A stretch of 61,630 bases of DNA from Bryobacterales bacterium (GCA_003166865.1 PMUP01000013.1:186137-247766); one strand, 5' to 3'. Shown: positions 25,924 to 34,582, counted from the stretch's first letter. Numbers and translations: made by a program. Notes: generated by a model from the letters alone, not told the origin.

Positions 25924-26874
25924 ATGATGCGGAACGCAGCCATCTCTCTTCTTATCGCTGCGGTCTTGTTGCCTGCCGAATCCGATCACAAGGTGACGAA
26001 AGCTGACATCGACCGGTGGATGACCGAGTTTTCCAATTGGGGCCGCTGGGGTAAAGACGATCAGCTCGGCACGCTGAACCTCATCACTCCCGCCAAGCGC
26101 CGGCAAGCCGTCGCGCTGGTGAAAGAGGGCTACTCGATTTCAATGGCCCACAACGTCCTCACCGAGAAGGCAGTCGACAATGAGAATCCGTTTGTACATA
26201 CCATGTTGCCCGCTGCCGGCGGATTCCACATGGACAACTACAATGTCTCTTTCCATGGAATGGGGCAGACGCACTTCGATGCGCTGTGCCACGCGAGTTA
26301 TCAAGGGAAACTTTATAACGGCTTCCCGGTGGACCAGATTACCGCGCAAGGTTGTCCCGAGGATTCGGTTCTTCCGGTCAAGACCGGCATCCTGACACGC
26401 GGGGTGATCATCGACATCGCGAGGCTGAAGGGCGTGGATTATCTGGAGCCGGGCACGCCGATTTATCCGGAAGACTTAGCCGCATGGGAGAAGCAAACGG
26501 GGGTGAAGGTTTCGGCCGGGGATGCGGTTTTCGTTCGTAGCGGACGCTGGGCCATGCGCGCCGCCAAGGGTCCTGGACCGGCCTTCGCGGGCCTGCACGC
26601 TTCTTGCGCTAAATGGCTGCACGACCGCGGTGTCGCGGTCTTAGGCGGGGATGCCGACCCAGAAGTGATTCCATCGCAAGTGGAAGGCATTGGCGCGCCG
26701 ATCCACCTCATGGCATTGGTCGCGATGGGTCTCCCTCTTTTCGACGAATGCGATCTGGAAGACCTGGGTAGGGAAGCGGCAAAGCGCAAACGCTGGGTTT
26801 TTCTGTTCACCGCGGCTCCGCTGGCGGTTCCTGGCGGCACGGGTTCTCCCATCAATCCGATCGCAACCTACTAA
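25924..26874 (+). CDS. Exported cyclase-family (kynurenine formamidase-like) metal hydrolase
   Basis: 316 residues with a signal peptide (AAISLLIAAVLLPAES). The Cyclase family (PF04199) motif HxDxxxH is visible in GMGQTHFDALCHASY, followed by RGVIIDIARLKG, a typical strand, and the GDAVFVRSGRW block. Family members are zinc or manganese hydrolases that open N-formyl or lactam/lactone bonds (kynurenine formamidase, isatin hydrolase). Export is unusual for characterised members but common in Acidobacteria. Location between two PQQ dehydrogenases suggests it acts on their substrate or product. Gap to the next gene is six bases. Confidence 0.85.
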   Translation: MMRNAAISLLIAAVLLPAESDHKVTKADIDRWMTEFSNWGRWGKDDQLGTLNLITPAKRRQAVALVKEGYSISMAHNVLTEKAVDNENPFVHTMLPAAGGFHMDNYNVSFHGMGQTHFDALCHASYQGKLYNGFPVDQITAQGCPEDSVLPVKTGILTRGVIIDIARLKGVDYLEPGTPIYPEDLAAWEKQTGVKVSAGDAVFVRSGRWAMRAAKGPGPAFAGLHASCAKWLHDRGVAVLGGDADPEVIPSQVEGIGAPIHLMALVAMGLPLFDECDLEDLGREAAKRKRWVFLFTAAPLAVPGGTGSPINPIATY

Positions 26875-26880
26875 AGAACG

Positions 26881-29208
26881 ATGACGACAAGAACACTCCG
26901 ATCCTGTGCCCCGGTTCTCCTGGCCGTGCTCCTATGCGCGTGGCCGGGAAGGGCGCAGGAAAACGAGACCGGCAAGAAGCTGTTTGCAACTCGCTGTGCC
27001 AGTTGCCACGGCGCTGACGGCGGCGGCGGTGAGTTCGGTCCCGACATCGCTGATGTGCGCGGGTTAGGCCATCGAGACATGAAGGTTGCGGACATTATCA
27101 AGAACGGTCTTGCGGATTACGGCATGCCGGCATTTCCGCTGCCGCAGCAGGATGTGGATGCATTGGCGGCTTTCGTCAGCGGACTGCGCGCCCCGGCCTT
27201 CGAGCATCCACCGGCTGGCAATGCCGAGGCAGGCGGGAGCTTCTTCTTCGGAAAAGGAAACTGCGCGAACTGCCACCTGGTAAAGGGACGCGGAGGTGTT
27301 CTGGGGCCAGACCTATCCAACCTCGGACGCGACACCAGGCTGGCGCGGATCCAACTGGCTTTGCGCGATCCCAATGCGCTCGGCATGGCGGGCTACAAGT
27401 TGGTTTCGGTTCGCCTGCGTTCCGGGCAAACTATCCGCGGTCTCGCCAAGAACGAAAGCAATTACGATCTCCAGTTACAGGACCTGGATGGGAAATTGCA
27501 TTTTGTGACGCGAGAAGAAATTGCCGAGGAGATCGCCGAGCCGAAAGGTTTGATGCCTCCGCTCAGCGCAACGGATTCCGAGCAACGCGATCTGCTGGCA
27601 TTCCTCAGCCGGCTTGCCAAGGACAACTCGATATCTTCGCTCGGGGCGGGGACGGCCGCGCTCGCGGGCGATCCGGCATTCTCGGCCATAGCCGCTCCCA
27701 AACCGGGCGATTGGCCGACCTACCACGGTCACCTCAGCGGAAATCGCCATAGCGAGCTCATTGAGATCAACAACGCAAATGTCGCGCAACTGGGGGCCAA
27801 GTGGATGTTCCCTATCGCGGATTCCAATCATCTGGAAGTGACACCGGTGGTTGTGGACGGCGTGATGTACGTGACCACCGCCAACCAAGCCTATGCGCTG
27901 GACGCTCGCAGCGGGCGGCAGATCTGGCATTACTCTCAACCTCTGACCAAAGGCGTTATCGGGGATGCCGGTACCGCCATCAATCGCGGTGTTGCGGTTC
28001 TGGGCGACACGGTTTTCATGGTCACCGATCATGCCCATATCATCGCGCTCAACCGTCTGAGCGGCGAACTTCTCTGGGACACCGAAATGGCCGATTATCG
28101 CAAGAACTACGGCTCTACGTCGGCTCCGCTGGTGGTCAAAGATCTGGTGCTTTCCGGCACCTCCGGAGGCGACGAGGGAGCGCGAGGTTTCGTGGACGCT
28201 TACAAAGCTTCCACCGGCGAACACGCATGGCGATTCTGGAATATGCCGGCGCCCGGCGAGCCATTGTCAGAAACCTGGGTCGGCCGGGTGATGGAATCGC
28301 AACACGGATGCGTGGATGGATGGTTGACCGGAACCTATGATCCGAGCACGGATCTGATCTACTGGCCGACCGGCAATCCGTGCCCCGACTACAACGGTGA
28401 CGAGCGTAAGGGCGATAATCTCTACTCCAGTTCGGTTCTGGCGCTCGAGCCTGCGACCGGCAAACTTCGCTGGCACTTCCAGTTCAGCCCGCACGACCTG
28501 CATGATTGGGACGCCACCGAGACGCCGATGCTCATCGACGCTGAATTTCGCGGCCGCCCGCGCAAGCTGCTGGTTCAGGCGAATCGCAACGGCTTCTTTT
28601 ACGTTCTCGATCGCGTAACCGGCGAGTTTTTGCTGGGCGAACCCTTCGTCAAGAGACTCACCTGGGCCAGCGGCATCGGCGGGGATGGCCGTCCAAAGCT
28701 AGTGCCGGGCCAGGAACCATCGGAGCAGGGAATAAAGACCTGCCCTTCGGTTTCGGGTGCGACGAACTGGATGTCCACGGCCTACAGCCCGGCCACCGGG
28801 TTGTTCTATGTGATGGCGCTCGAGTCCTGCGCTATTTATACGAAATCGTCGGCCTGGTGGGAGCAGGGGCAATCGTTCTACGGCGGCGCAGCGCGGCGAG
28901 TCCCAGGCGAGACCGATCAGAAATTCCTGCGGGCCATCGATATACAGACTGGCAAGATCGTCTGGGAAGTTCCCCAGGTCGGATCGAGCCATAGCGGTGG
29001 AGGCGTGCTCTCGACGGCGGGAGGCTTGGTGTTTTTTGGCGACGACAACGGTGCATTGGCGGCGGTTGATGCAAAGACCGGTAAGGCGCTCTGGCATTTT
29101 CACACCAACGAGACCCTGCGCGCGTCGCCCATGACTTACATGGTGGATGGAAAGCAATATATCTCCATCGCCTCCGGTTCGAACATCATCGCGTTTGGAT
29201 TGCCATAA
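26881..29208 (+). CDS. Quinohemoprotein: diheme cytochrome c fused to PQQ dehydrogenase
   Basis: 775 residues with a signal peptide (VLLAVLLCAWPGRAQ). The N-terminal third carries CASCH (Cys39, Cys42) and CANCH (Cys128, Cys131), then the heme-binding-domain tail (VSVRLRSGQTIRGLAK ... EEIAEEIAEPKGLMPP). The remaining two thirds form a PQQ propeller (LDARSGRQIWHYSQPLTKGV, ALEPATGKLRWHFQFSPHD). Unlike its neighbour, the vicinal-cysteine position reads KGVIGDAGTAINRG, with no cysteines. It is the fused equivalent of the split pair 23561-25920. It overlaps the next gene by one base (TAATG at 29206-29210). Confidence 0.9.
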   Translation: MTTRTLRSCAPVLLAVLLCAWPGRAQENETGKKLFATRCASCHGADGGGGEFGPDIADVRGLGHRDMKVADIIKNGLADYGMPAFPLPQQDVDALAAFVSGLRAPAFEHPPAGNAEAGGSFFFGKGNCANCHLVKGRGGVLGPDLSNLGRDTRLARIQLALRDPNALGMAGYKLVSVRLRSGQTIRGLAKNESNYDLQLQDLDGKLHFVTREEIAEEIAEPKGLMPPLSATDSEQRDLLAFLSRLAKDNSISSLGAGTAALAGDPAFSAIAAPKPGDWPTYHGHLSGNRHSELIEINNANVAQLGAKWMFPIADSNHLEVTPVVVDGVMYVTTANQAYALDARSGRQIWHYSQPLTKGVIGDAGTAINRGVAVLGDTVFMVTDHAHIIALNRLSGELLWDTEMADYRKNYGSTSAPLVVKDLVLSGTSGGDEGARGFVDAYKASTGEHAWRFWNMPAPGEPLSETWVGRVMESQHGCVDGWLTGTYDPSTDLIYWPTGNPCPDYNGDERKGDNLYSSSVLALEPATGKLRWHFQFSPHDLHDWDATETPMLIDAEFRGRPRKLLVQANRNGFFYVLDRVTGEFLLGEPFVKRLTWASGIGGDGRPKLVPGQEPSEQGIKTCPSVSGATNWMSTAYSPATGLFYVMALESCAIYTKSSAWWEQGQSFYGGAARRVPGETDQKFLRAIDIQTGKIVWEVPQVGSSHSGGGVLSTAGGLVFFGDDNGALAAVDAKTGKALWHFHTNETLRASPMTYMVDGKQYISIASGSNIIAFGLP

Positions 29209-30617
29209 TGCGATTCGTCGTCACAAGTGGATTTCTGTTGGCTGTATTGGCCGTCGCCGAAGCCCAGGTGGCCGACGAACAGGCGCTGCCCCCGGCGCCG
29301 GGCCGTCGAGTAGTCAGTGTGACGCCGGCTCCAGGTGAATTCAACGGGCCGTCCATTGCAATCAACCCTGCCAACCCTCAGCAAATTGTTGTCGCATTCG
29401 GATCGCGGGTAACCGCCGATTATTCCACCGATGGCGGTGAGCACTGGGCGATGTCCGAGGGAACAGCGCCAACCAACTACCGCGCTTCCGGCGACATCTC
29501 GGTCACCTACGATCACCGGGGCCACGCCATTTTGTGCTTCATCGCCTTCGACGGCGCAGGCTCGTGGAGATATTGGGGCCACAACCCCAAACGAAATAGC
29601 ATCCAGATCCGCCGCTCGCTGGATGGCGGGAAGACCTGGGAGCCTCGCACGATCCCGGTGATCGAGCACGCTGAGGGTCCTGGCATTCCATTCGAGGATA
29701 AACCTTATGTTGTCGCGGACAATCAAGCGAAGAGCCCCTACGCGGGAAATCTGTACGTCGGCTGGACGGAGGATCGAACGGCCGATTCTCTAATACTTTT
29801 CTCTCGCTCCACGGATGGCGGGCTGACCTGGTCGGCGCCTATGCGGATCAGCGACCGTCCCGGGACGCCGCGTGACGATGAAGGCACGGTGCAGGGATTT
29901 AGTGGTGTGGTTACGCCCGATGGCGCGTTGCACGTGATCTGGAGCGATCGGGGTCACATCGTCTACGCTGTTTCGCGCGACGGCGGAAAGACTTTTTCGC
30001 GCAACCATTGGGTGGCCGAAGCCGGTCCGTCGAACTTCATGGTGTTTAACGCCAATCACGCCAATGGCTACCCGCAAATCGACATGGCCGTCGACAAGGT
30101 CGGCAAGGCCGGCAAGAATGGTGGGCCCGCCCGGCTGTACGTTGCCTGGAACGATTACCGCAACGGAGACGTCGACATCTTCTGCGCAACTTCGATGGAT
30201 GGCGGCCGGACTTGGGGGCCCCCAGTTCGGGTCAACTCCGACCCGCTGCATAACGGCGCGGATCAGCTATTCCAGTGGTTGGCCGTGGACCCGTCGTCCG
30301 GCGCGGTGAACGTAGTGTTTTATGATCGCCGGCGGGACCCCGCCAACAAGACGGTGGATGTCACGCTCGCCCGATCCACCGACGGCGCGCGAACATTCCG
30401 CAATTATCTTCTGAGCGAGCATTCTTACGATCCGCTGGATAGCGAGATCGGGGAGTATACCGCGCTGGCCGCGCTCGGCGGGCGTGTTTACGGAAGCTGG
30501 ATGGAGGTAGTGTCGCAGCCCGGCTCGTCTTCGCCGCCAGGTGGAAACTCGCGGACGGCATCATTCATTCGCATTGGCACGGCGGATTTTAGCTCGCCGG
30601 GGACCGGCCAGAAATAG
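29208..30617 (+). CDS. Secreted BNR/Asp-box repeat protein (sialidase-like propeller)
   Basis: 469 residues with a signal peptide (VTSGFLLAVLAVAEAQ). Six Asp-box repeats (SxDGGxxW) are visible: STDGGEHW, SLDGGKTW, STDGGLTW, SRDGGKTF, SMDGGRTW and the degenerate STDGARTF. That fits a six-bladed sialidase/neuraminidase-type propeller. The arginine triad and catalytic Tyr/Glu pair of true sialidases cannot be confirmed, so exo-sialidase activity is not claimed. It is translationally coupled to the quinohemoprotein gene (one-base overlap), hence part of the same operon. Confidence 0.8.
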   Translation: MRFVVTSGFLLAVLAVAEAQVADEQALPPAPGRRVVSVTPAPGEFNGPSIAINPANPQQIVVAFGSRVTADYSTDGGEHWAMSEGTAPTNYRASGDISVTYDHRGHAILCFIAFDGAGSWRYWGHNPKRNSIQIRRSLDGGKTWEPRTIPVIEHAEGPGIPFEDKPYVVADNQAKSPYAGNLYVGWTEDRTADSLILFSRSTDGGLTWSAPMRISDRPGTPRDDEGTVQGFSGVVTPDGALHVIWSDRGHIVYAVSRDGGKTFSRNHWVAEAGPSNFMVFNANHANGYPQIDMAVDKVGKAGKNGGPARLYVAWNDYRNGDVDIFCATSMDGGRTWGPPVRVNSDPLHNGADQLFQWLAVDPSSGAVNVVFYDRRRDPANKTVDVTLARSTDGARTFRNYLLSEHSYDPLDSEIGEYTALAALGGRVYGSWMEVVSQPGSSSPPGGNSRTASFIRIGTADFSSPGTGQK

Positions 30618-30695
30618 AAGCTGTTGTGAACGAGGTTGCGCAAATCCTACAAGATTGCGCGAACGGATATAATAGACTACACCGAAGGAGACTGT
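30618..30695 (+). promoter_or_regulatory. 78-bp spacer with possible internal promoter
   Basis: This is the only sizeable gap in the operon. It holds a perfect TATAAT at 30668-30673 but no convincing -35 box 16-18 bases upstream, and a direct repeat TTGCGC at 30636 and 30655. A GAAGGAG ribosome site at 30684-30690 sits five bases before the ATG at 30696. An internal promoter for the last two genes is possible but not demonstrated. Confidence 0.3.
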
Positions 30696-31940
30696 ATGAC
30701 TTCACGCCGCCAATTCCTAGCTGCTAGCGCCGCCGCAGGCGCTTTCGCCGCCATACCAGCGCGGGCTGCTAAAACAAGTCCCACCGGATTTCCCTACACC
30801 GAGTTCGAGGCACGTATCGCTCGGCGCGATTTCCGTGACATGACCAAGGACGTTCTACCCACCCCCTGTATGGTCGTTGACGAAGCGCTGTTCCAGCGGA
30901 ACTTGAAGATCATGGCGGATCAGATCAAGTCGACCGGTATCAGCATTCGCCCGCACGTCAAGATTCATAAGAGCGTGGATGTCGCCAAGATTCAGCTCGC
31001 ACACGGCGGAATCGGACTCACCTGCGCCACCATCGCCGAGGCGGAGCTCATGTCCAATGCCGGCCTCAAGAACGTGATGTGGACCAAGCAGCCCGCCAGC
31101 AAGAACGGCATAGAACGAGCGGTCGCGCTCTCCATCAAAGATCCCACCTTCATGTTCGTGATCGATGATCCCATCGTGTTCGATTGGATTGAGCAGGCGG
31201 CTATTGCCGACAGCGCCCACCTCAAGGTCCTGGTATCGGTGGACGCGGGCCTGAGCAGGCAGGGCATAGAAAATGGTCAGCCTGCCGTCGATCTGGCACA
31301 GAAGATTGCATCTTCCAAGCACATGCAGTTTGAGGGCATCATGGCGTATGCCGGCGCTGCTGCCCATACCAAGACGTTTGAGAAGCGGCGTGTGGAATCC
31401 GCCAAGGACATGGCTGCGCCGAGAGAGACGGTGGAGTTAATCAAGAAGTCCGGACTGCCGGTGAATATCTTCACTGGTGGCTCGACCGGCACTTACAACA
31501 TCGACCATGAGAACGGCCTCACCGAGCTCGAAGTGGGATCCTACGTATTCATGGACACCAGGTACTTCGTTATCGGCGGCAAGAGCGACGACACGAATTA
31601 TAACGATTTCGCCGGCGCTCTCACCGTACTTACCACCGTGGATAGCAGACGCCATCCCAGCCAGGTTACGATCGACTACGGCAACAAGGCCGGAGTCAGG
31701 CCGACCGACAAGGTGAAAGGGATGCCTTGGCTGGACGTTTCGACCCAAGGCGCGGAGTACGGCCTCCTCAAGTGGAAGGACGGAGACCGGGACCTCAAGC
31801 TGGGCGATCGGGTGGAAATCTATTGCACCGTCCTGGACGACAGCACAAGCTACTACGATCGGTACTATGTCGCTCGTGGCGATCAAATCGTCGATGCTTG
31901 GCCCATCATGGGACGTGCTCCCGGCGCGGCGTGGCGCTGA
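30696..31940 (+). CDS. Tat-exported DSD1/D-threonine-aldolase-like PLP protein
   Basis: 414 residues from the ATG at 30696 (the frame opens at 30636, but the GAAGGAG site decides the start). The N-terminus (MTSRRQFLAASAAAGAFAA) is a twin-arginine signal. The fold is the alanine-racemase-type barrel: TPCMVVDEALFQRN, then RPHVKIHKS with the candidate Schiff-base lysine (Lys89), GIMAYAGAAAHT, FTGGSTGTYN, and the C-terminal DRYYVARGDQIVDAWPI. Characterised relatives are D-serine dehydratase and D-threonine / D-3-hydroxyaspartate aldolase; the aldolases release glycine. The metal motif near the C-terminus is degenerate (DRVEIYCTVLDDS where SHCD/SHCC is expected). It overlaps the next gene by ten bases. 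Confidence 0.82.
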   Translation: MTSRRQFLAASAAAGAFAAIPARAAKTSPTGFPYTEFEARIARRDFRDMTKDVLPTPCMVVDEALFQRNLKIMADQIKSTGISIRPHVKIHKSVDVAKIQLAHGGIGLTCATIAEAELMSNAGLKNVMWTKQPASKNGIERAVALSIKDPTFMFVIDDPIVFDWIEQAAIADSAHLKVLVSVDAGLSRQGIENGQPAVDLAQKIASSKHMQFEGIMAYAGAAAHTKTFEKRRVESAKDMAAPRETVELIKKSGLPVNIFTGGSTGTYNIDHENGLTELEVGSYVFMDTRYFVIGGKSDDTNYNDFAGALTVLTTVDSRRHPSQVTIDYGNKAGVRPTDKVKGMPWLDVSTQGAEYGLLKWKDGDRDLKLGDRVEIYCTVLDDSTSYYDRYYVARGDQIVDAWPIMGRAPGAAWR

Positions 31941-32893
31941 TACTCAAATCAGTTGTCGCTGCGTGCGTCGCTCTACAACTGACGGCTGTTGGGCAAGACC
32001 AGAAACCTCCGCCACGCAAGTTTGAGTTGAAAGCTGAATCCGACGATTTCTGGAAGCTGATCGATCGAGGAGCCAAGCTCGAAAAGTTCGCGGGCGGATT
32101 CGGATTCACCGAAGGGCCCGTCTGGGACTCGCGAGGGTTCTTGTATGTCAGCGATGAAATACAGAACGAAATCTTTCGCGTGTTCCCGGGCGGACGCCGC
32201 GAAACGGTATTCAAGACCGGCGATCCCGACGGAAGCACCTATGATCGCAAGCATCGGCTGATCACTACCGCTAGCGTGTTGCGGGCGATAGTGGAGGTGA
32301 AGCCTGACGGCTCCTACCAGGTGCTGGCTGACAAGTACGAAGGGAAGCGTCTGAACAGCCCCAATGACGTCCTGCTGGGGCCGGACGGCGCGCTTTACTT
32401 TACCGATCCAACGCTCGATTTGGTAAAAGGCGAGAAGCAGGAAATCCCGTTTCAGGGAGTGTATCGCCTGGCTGCCGATGGATCGCTGCGCCTGTTGACG
32501 AAGGATCTCGCGCAGCCCAATGGCCTGGCGTTTTCGCCCGACGGCCGGCTGCTGTATATCGACGACTCCATGAATCGCGACATCCACGTCTACGATTTCA
32601 GTTCGAAGGGCGAACTAAGCAACGGACGGCTTTTCGGTAAGGAAGAAGGGCCGCCGGACTCGTTCGTGCCGGATGGAATGCGGGTGGATCGCCAGGGAAA
32701 TGTCTACGTGACAGGACCGCTGGGAATCTGGATTTGGGATCCCAAGGGAAAGCACCTGGGCACCCTCGTGTTACCCGAGATGCCTGCAAATCTGATTTGG
32801 GGTGACGCCGATTTCAGCACGCTTTACATCACCGCCACCACGTCCGTGTACCGGTTGAAGACCAAGGCGCGCGGCTTCGTTCCCTATGAATAG
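31931..32893 (+). CDS. Exported SMP-30/gluconolactonase-family protein
   Basis: About 320 residues. The frame is open further upstream, but that part shadows the PLP gene; the best start is the GTG at 31931, giving a signal-like N-terminus (LILKSVVAACVALQLTAVGQ). The propeller motifs are clear: GFGFTEGPVWDSRGFLYVSD with the metal-binding glutamate, RLNSPNDVLLGPDGALYFTD with the conserved Asn-Asp, and AFSPDGRLLYIDDS. SMP-30 enzymes hydrolyse sugar lactones with a divalent metal ion. A lactonase after PQQ oxidations makes chemical sense, since PQQ enzymes can generate lactones. Last gene of the operon, convergent with DUF711. Confidence 0.88.
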   Translation: MALILKSVVAACVALQLTAVGQDQKPPPRKFELKAESDDFWKLIDRGAKLEKFAGGFGFTEGPVWDSRGFLYVSDEIQNEIFRVFPGGRRETVFKTGDPDGSTYDRKHRLITTASVLRAIVEVKPDGSYQVLADKYEGKRLNSPNDVLLGPDGALYFTDPTLDLVKGEKQEIPFQGVYRLAADGSLRLLTKDLAQPNGLAFSPDGRLLYIDDSMNRDIHVYDFSSKGELSNGRLFGKEEGPPDSFVPDGMRVDRQGNVYVTGPLGIWIWDPKGKHLGTLVLPEMPANLIWGDADFSTLYITATTSVYRLKTKARGFVPYE

Positions 32894-32898
32894 CCAGC

Positions 32899-34137
32899 TC
32901 AGCGCTTCGCGCCCGGCAGCGCCTGCACGGTTGTGTTCTTCAAGAAGGCGCTCTCGGTAAACTCGGTCCTTTCCCCGGGCTTTTTCCCAGGGGCCGGAAG
33001 CAACCGCGCGGCAAGTGGCTTGTTCCACTTGTAGGCGAGCGAGGCGAGATCCCCTAAAATGCGCGCAATCTGCTGCTCGCTTATATCGCCTTGTAATGGC
33101 ACTGTGTCCAGCCCGCCGGCGCACACCGCCGAGTAAGCCAGCATCGAGTCCAGGCTGAAGGTCCCTTCCGCCCACCGGCGGGCCAGAACATTGTCCTCGA
33201 GTATCGGAACCATCAGGCCCGAGTAACCGGTGCGCTTCACCGGCGTGGATTGTACGGCGTGCGTAATAATTCTGGCGGCAGTCAAAGTGCCGCTGGATCC
33301 AAACGGTCCACCGATGAACGATTCGATCGCGCCGCCAATGGAGCGGTCTCCGAGTGGCGCGGGAGTGGCGTCGATGCCTTCGTACGTCCACCCGCTGCTG
33401 GATGCAATCTGGATCGCCACCTTCTCAGCTTCCTTGGTGTATTGAGCGAACGCCTCCGTTAGGTGCTGTTCAGCTTCGCGAGGATCGTGATAGCGTTCGA
33501 ATACGTCGGCCACCACGTTCGCTCCCTCCATCGCGATCGCAAAAGCGTGTCCCTGGCCCAGATGATAGGAGCCGGGGTAATAGGGCCCATACGGTTTCAC
33601 CATCGCAATGGCGCCGAAGTTGAAGTTGCCGTCGCCGTGCGGGCTGTGCTCGGAAACCGCCTTGATCAACTTCGCCGCTTGCTGGACGGCGCGCCAGTGG
33701 ATGCCTTGGTCGTCTGCCACGATCAGGTTGGCATTGACGCCGGTGTCCGCTAGAACGTCCGCCAGAAAAGCCACCGGTGCAGTGTCGTCGCCGTCGTGGA
33801 TCATCGCCGGGCCGATGTTGAGCGCGGATCCGCCTTTCGAAGCGGCATCGAGCATCTTGCGGATCAACCGCAGTGCATCCTCCCGTTTCATCCCTTTGGT
33901 GTAAATGGGGAAAGGCTGCGTGGTGATGCGTCCACCCGCGCCCTCGAATCCGGCCCGATTGAAGGCTATTTTTGCGGCCGCCAGGAACTTCTGTGTCTGC
34001 TCGATCCCGGCAGTGGCATTATTCGGATCGATTTCGATGAACGCTGTGACGGCGCGAATCCGTGGACGGCTGTCCGCCCCAAAAACCACGGTGGAGAGGC
34101 AAAGAGCCAGCAGGATTTTTCGCACGGCTTGGATCAT
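32899..34137 (-). CDS. Exported DUF711-family protein
   Basis: 412 residues with a signal peptide (ILLALCLSTVVFGADS). The rest matches DUF711/UPF0210: RAVTAFIEID near the start, SALNIGPAMIHDGDD, GSYHLGQGHAFAIAMEGANV, GSIGGA-like DRSIGGAIESF, GTLTAARIITHAVQ and GYSGLMVPILEDN. Homologues are usually cytoplasmic and of unknown function, although they resemble pyruvate-formate-lyase-related folds. Export is therefore unusual. It starts four bases after the stop of the RidA gene, so the two form an operon, convergent with the glycine-riboswitch operon. Confidence 0.82.
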   Translation of the reverse strand: MIQAVRKILLALCLSTVVFGADSRPRIRAVTAFIEIDPNNATAGIEQTQKFLAAAKIAFNRAGFEGAGGRITTQPFPIYTKGMKREDALRLIRKMLDAASKGGSALNIGPAMIHDGDDTAPVAFLADVLADTGVNANLIVADDQGIHWRAVQQAAKLIKAVSEHSPHGDGNFNFGAIAMVKPYGPYYPGSYHLGQGHAFAIAMEGANVVADVFERYHDPREAEQHLTEAFAQYTKEAEKVAIQIASSSGWTYEGIDATPAPLGDRSIGGAIESFIGGPFGSSGTLTAARIITHAVQSTPVKRTGYSGLMVPILEDNVLARRWAEGTFSLDSMLAYSAVCAGGLDTVPLQGDISEQQIARILGDLASLAYKWNKPLAARLLPAPGKKPGERTEFTESAFLKNTTVQALPGAKR

Positions 34138-34141
34138 GGAT

Positions 34142-34582
34142 TTACTTTCGAGCCGTCACGGTAATCTCGACATGCGCGCCCGCGCCGGCCAGTTTCGCGA
34201 CGCCCACGGTGGTGCGTGTTGGGCGCGGCTCCTTGAAGACCTGCAGGTAGACCGCATTCATACGCTGGAACAGATCTATATCGGTTAGGTACACCTGCAC
34301 AGCGACCACATCGGAGAAGTCCATGCCGCCGGCTTGGAGGATCGAACCGACATTATTCAGGCACTGGCGAACCTCGTCCTCGAAGTTGTCAGGCATCTTC
34401 GCCGTCTTGAAATCGGCTCCAGTCTGCCCGGAAACATAGAGTGTGTCTCCTGCCAAAATGCCCGCGCTAAAAGGTCTCCCGGCGGGAAAGTCCTTGGGCG
34501 TCACGATCTTCTTGTCGGCGGCCGCAGCGCAAAGCGACAGCATCAGGGCACAGCCAACCATTTTTGACATGAGATTGAGCAT
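34142..34582 (-). CDS. Exported RidA-family protein
   Basis: 146 residues. An N-terminal hydrophobic segment (MVGCALMLSLCAAAADK) looks like a signal peptide, with no clean lipobox. The rest is a RidA/YjgF/UK114 fold: PFSAGILAGDTLYVSGQTG, NVGSILQAGGMDFSDVV, VYLTDIDLF, and PTRTTVGVAKLAGAGAHVEI with the conserved arginine that binds the carboxylate of the substrate. RidA hydrolyses reactive enamines/imines released by PLP enzymes acting on serine or threonine, or by amino-acid oxidation. An exported copy beside an exported PLP protein is suggestive. Co-transcribed with DUF711 (four-base gap). Confidence 0.85.
   Translation of the reverse strand: MLNLMSKMVGCALMLSLCAAAADKKIVTPKDFPAGRPFSAGILAGDTLYVSGQTGADFKTAKMPDNFEDEVRQCLNNVGSILQAGGMDFSDVVAVQVYLTDIDLFQRMNAVYLQVFKEPRPTRTTVGVAKLAGAGAHVEITVTARK

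Noticed and set aside
29208-30617. Calling the BNR protein a true sialidase
   Set aside because: Asp boxes alone occur in many propellers; the catalytic arginine triad could not be confirmed.
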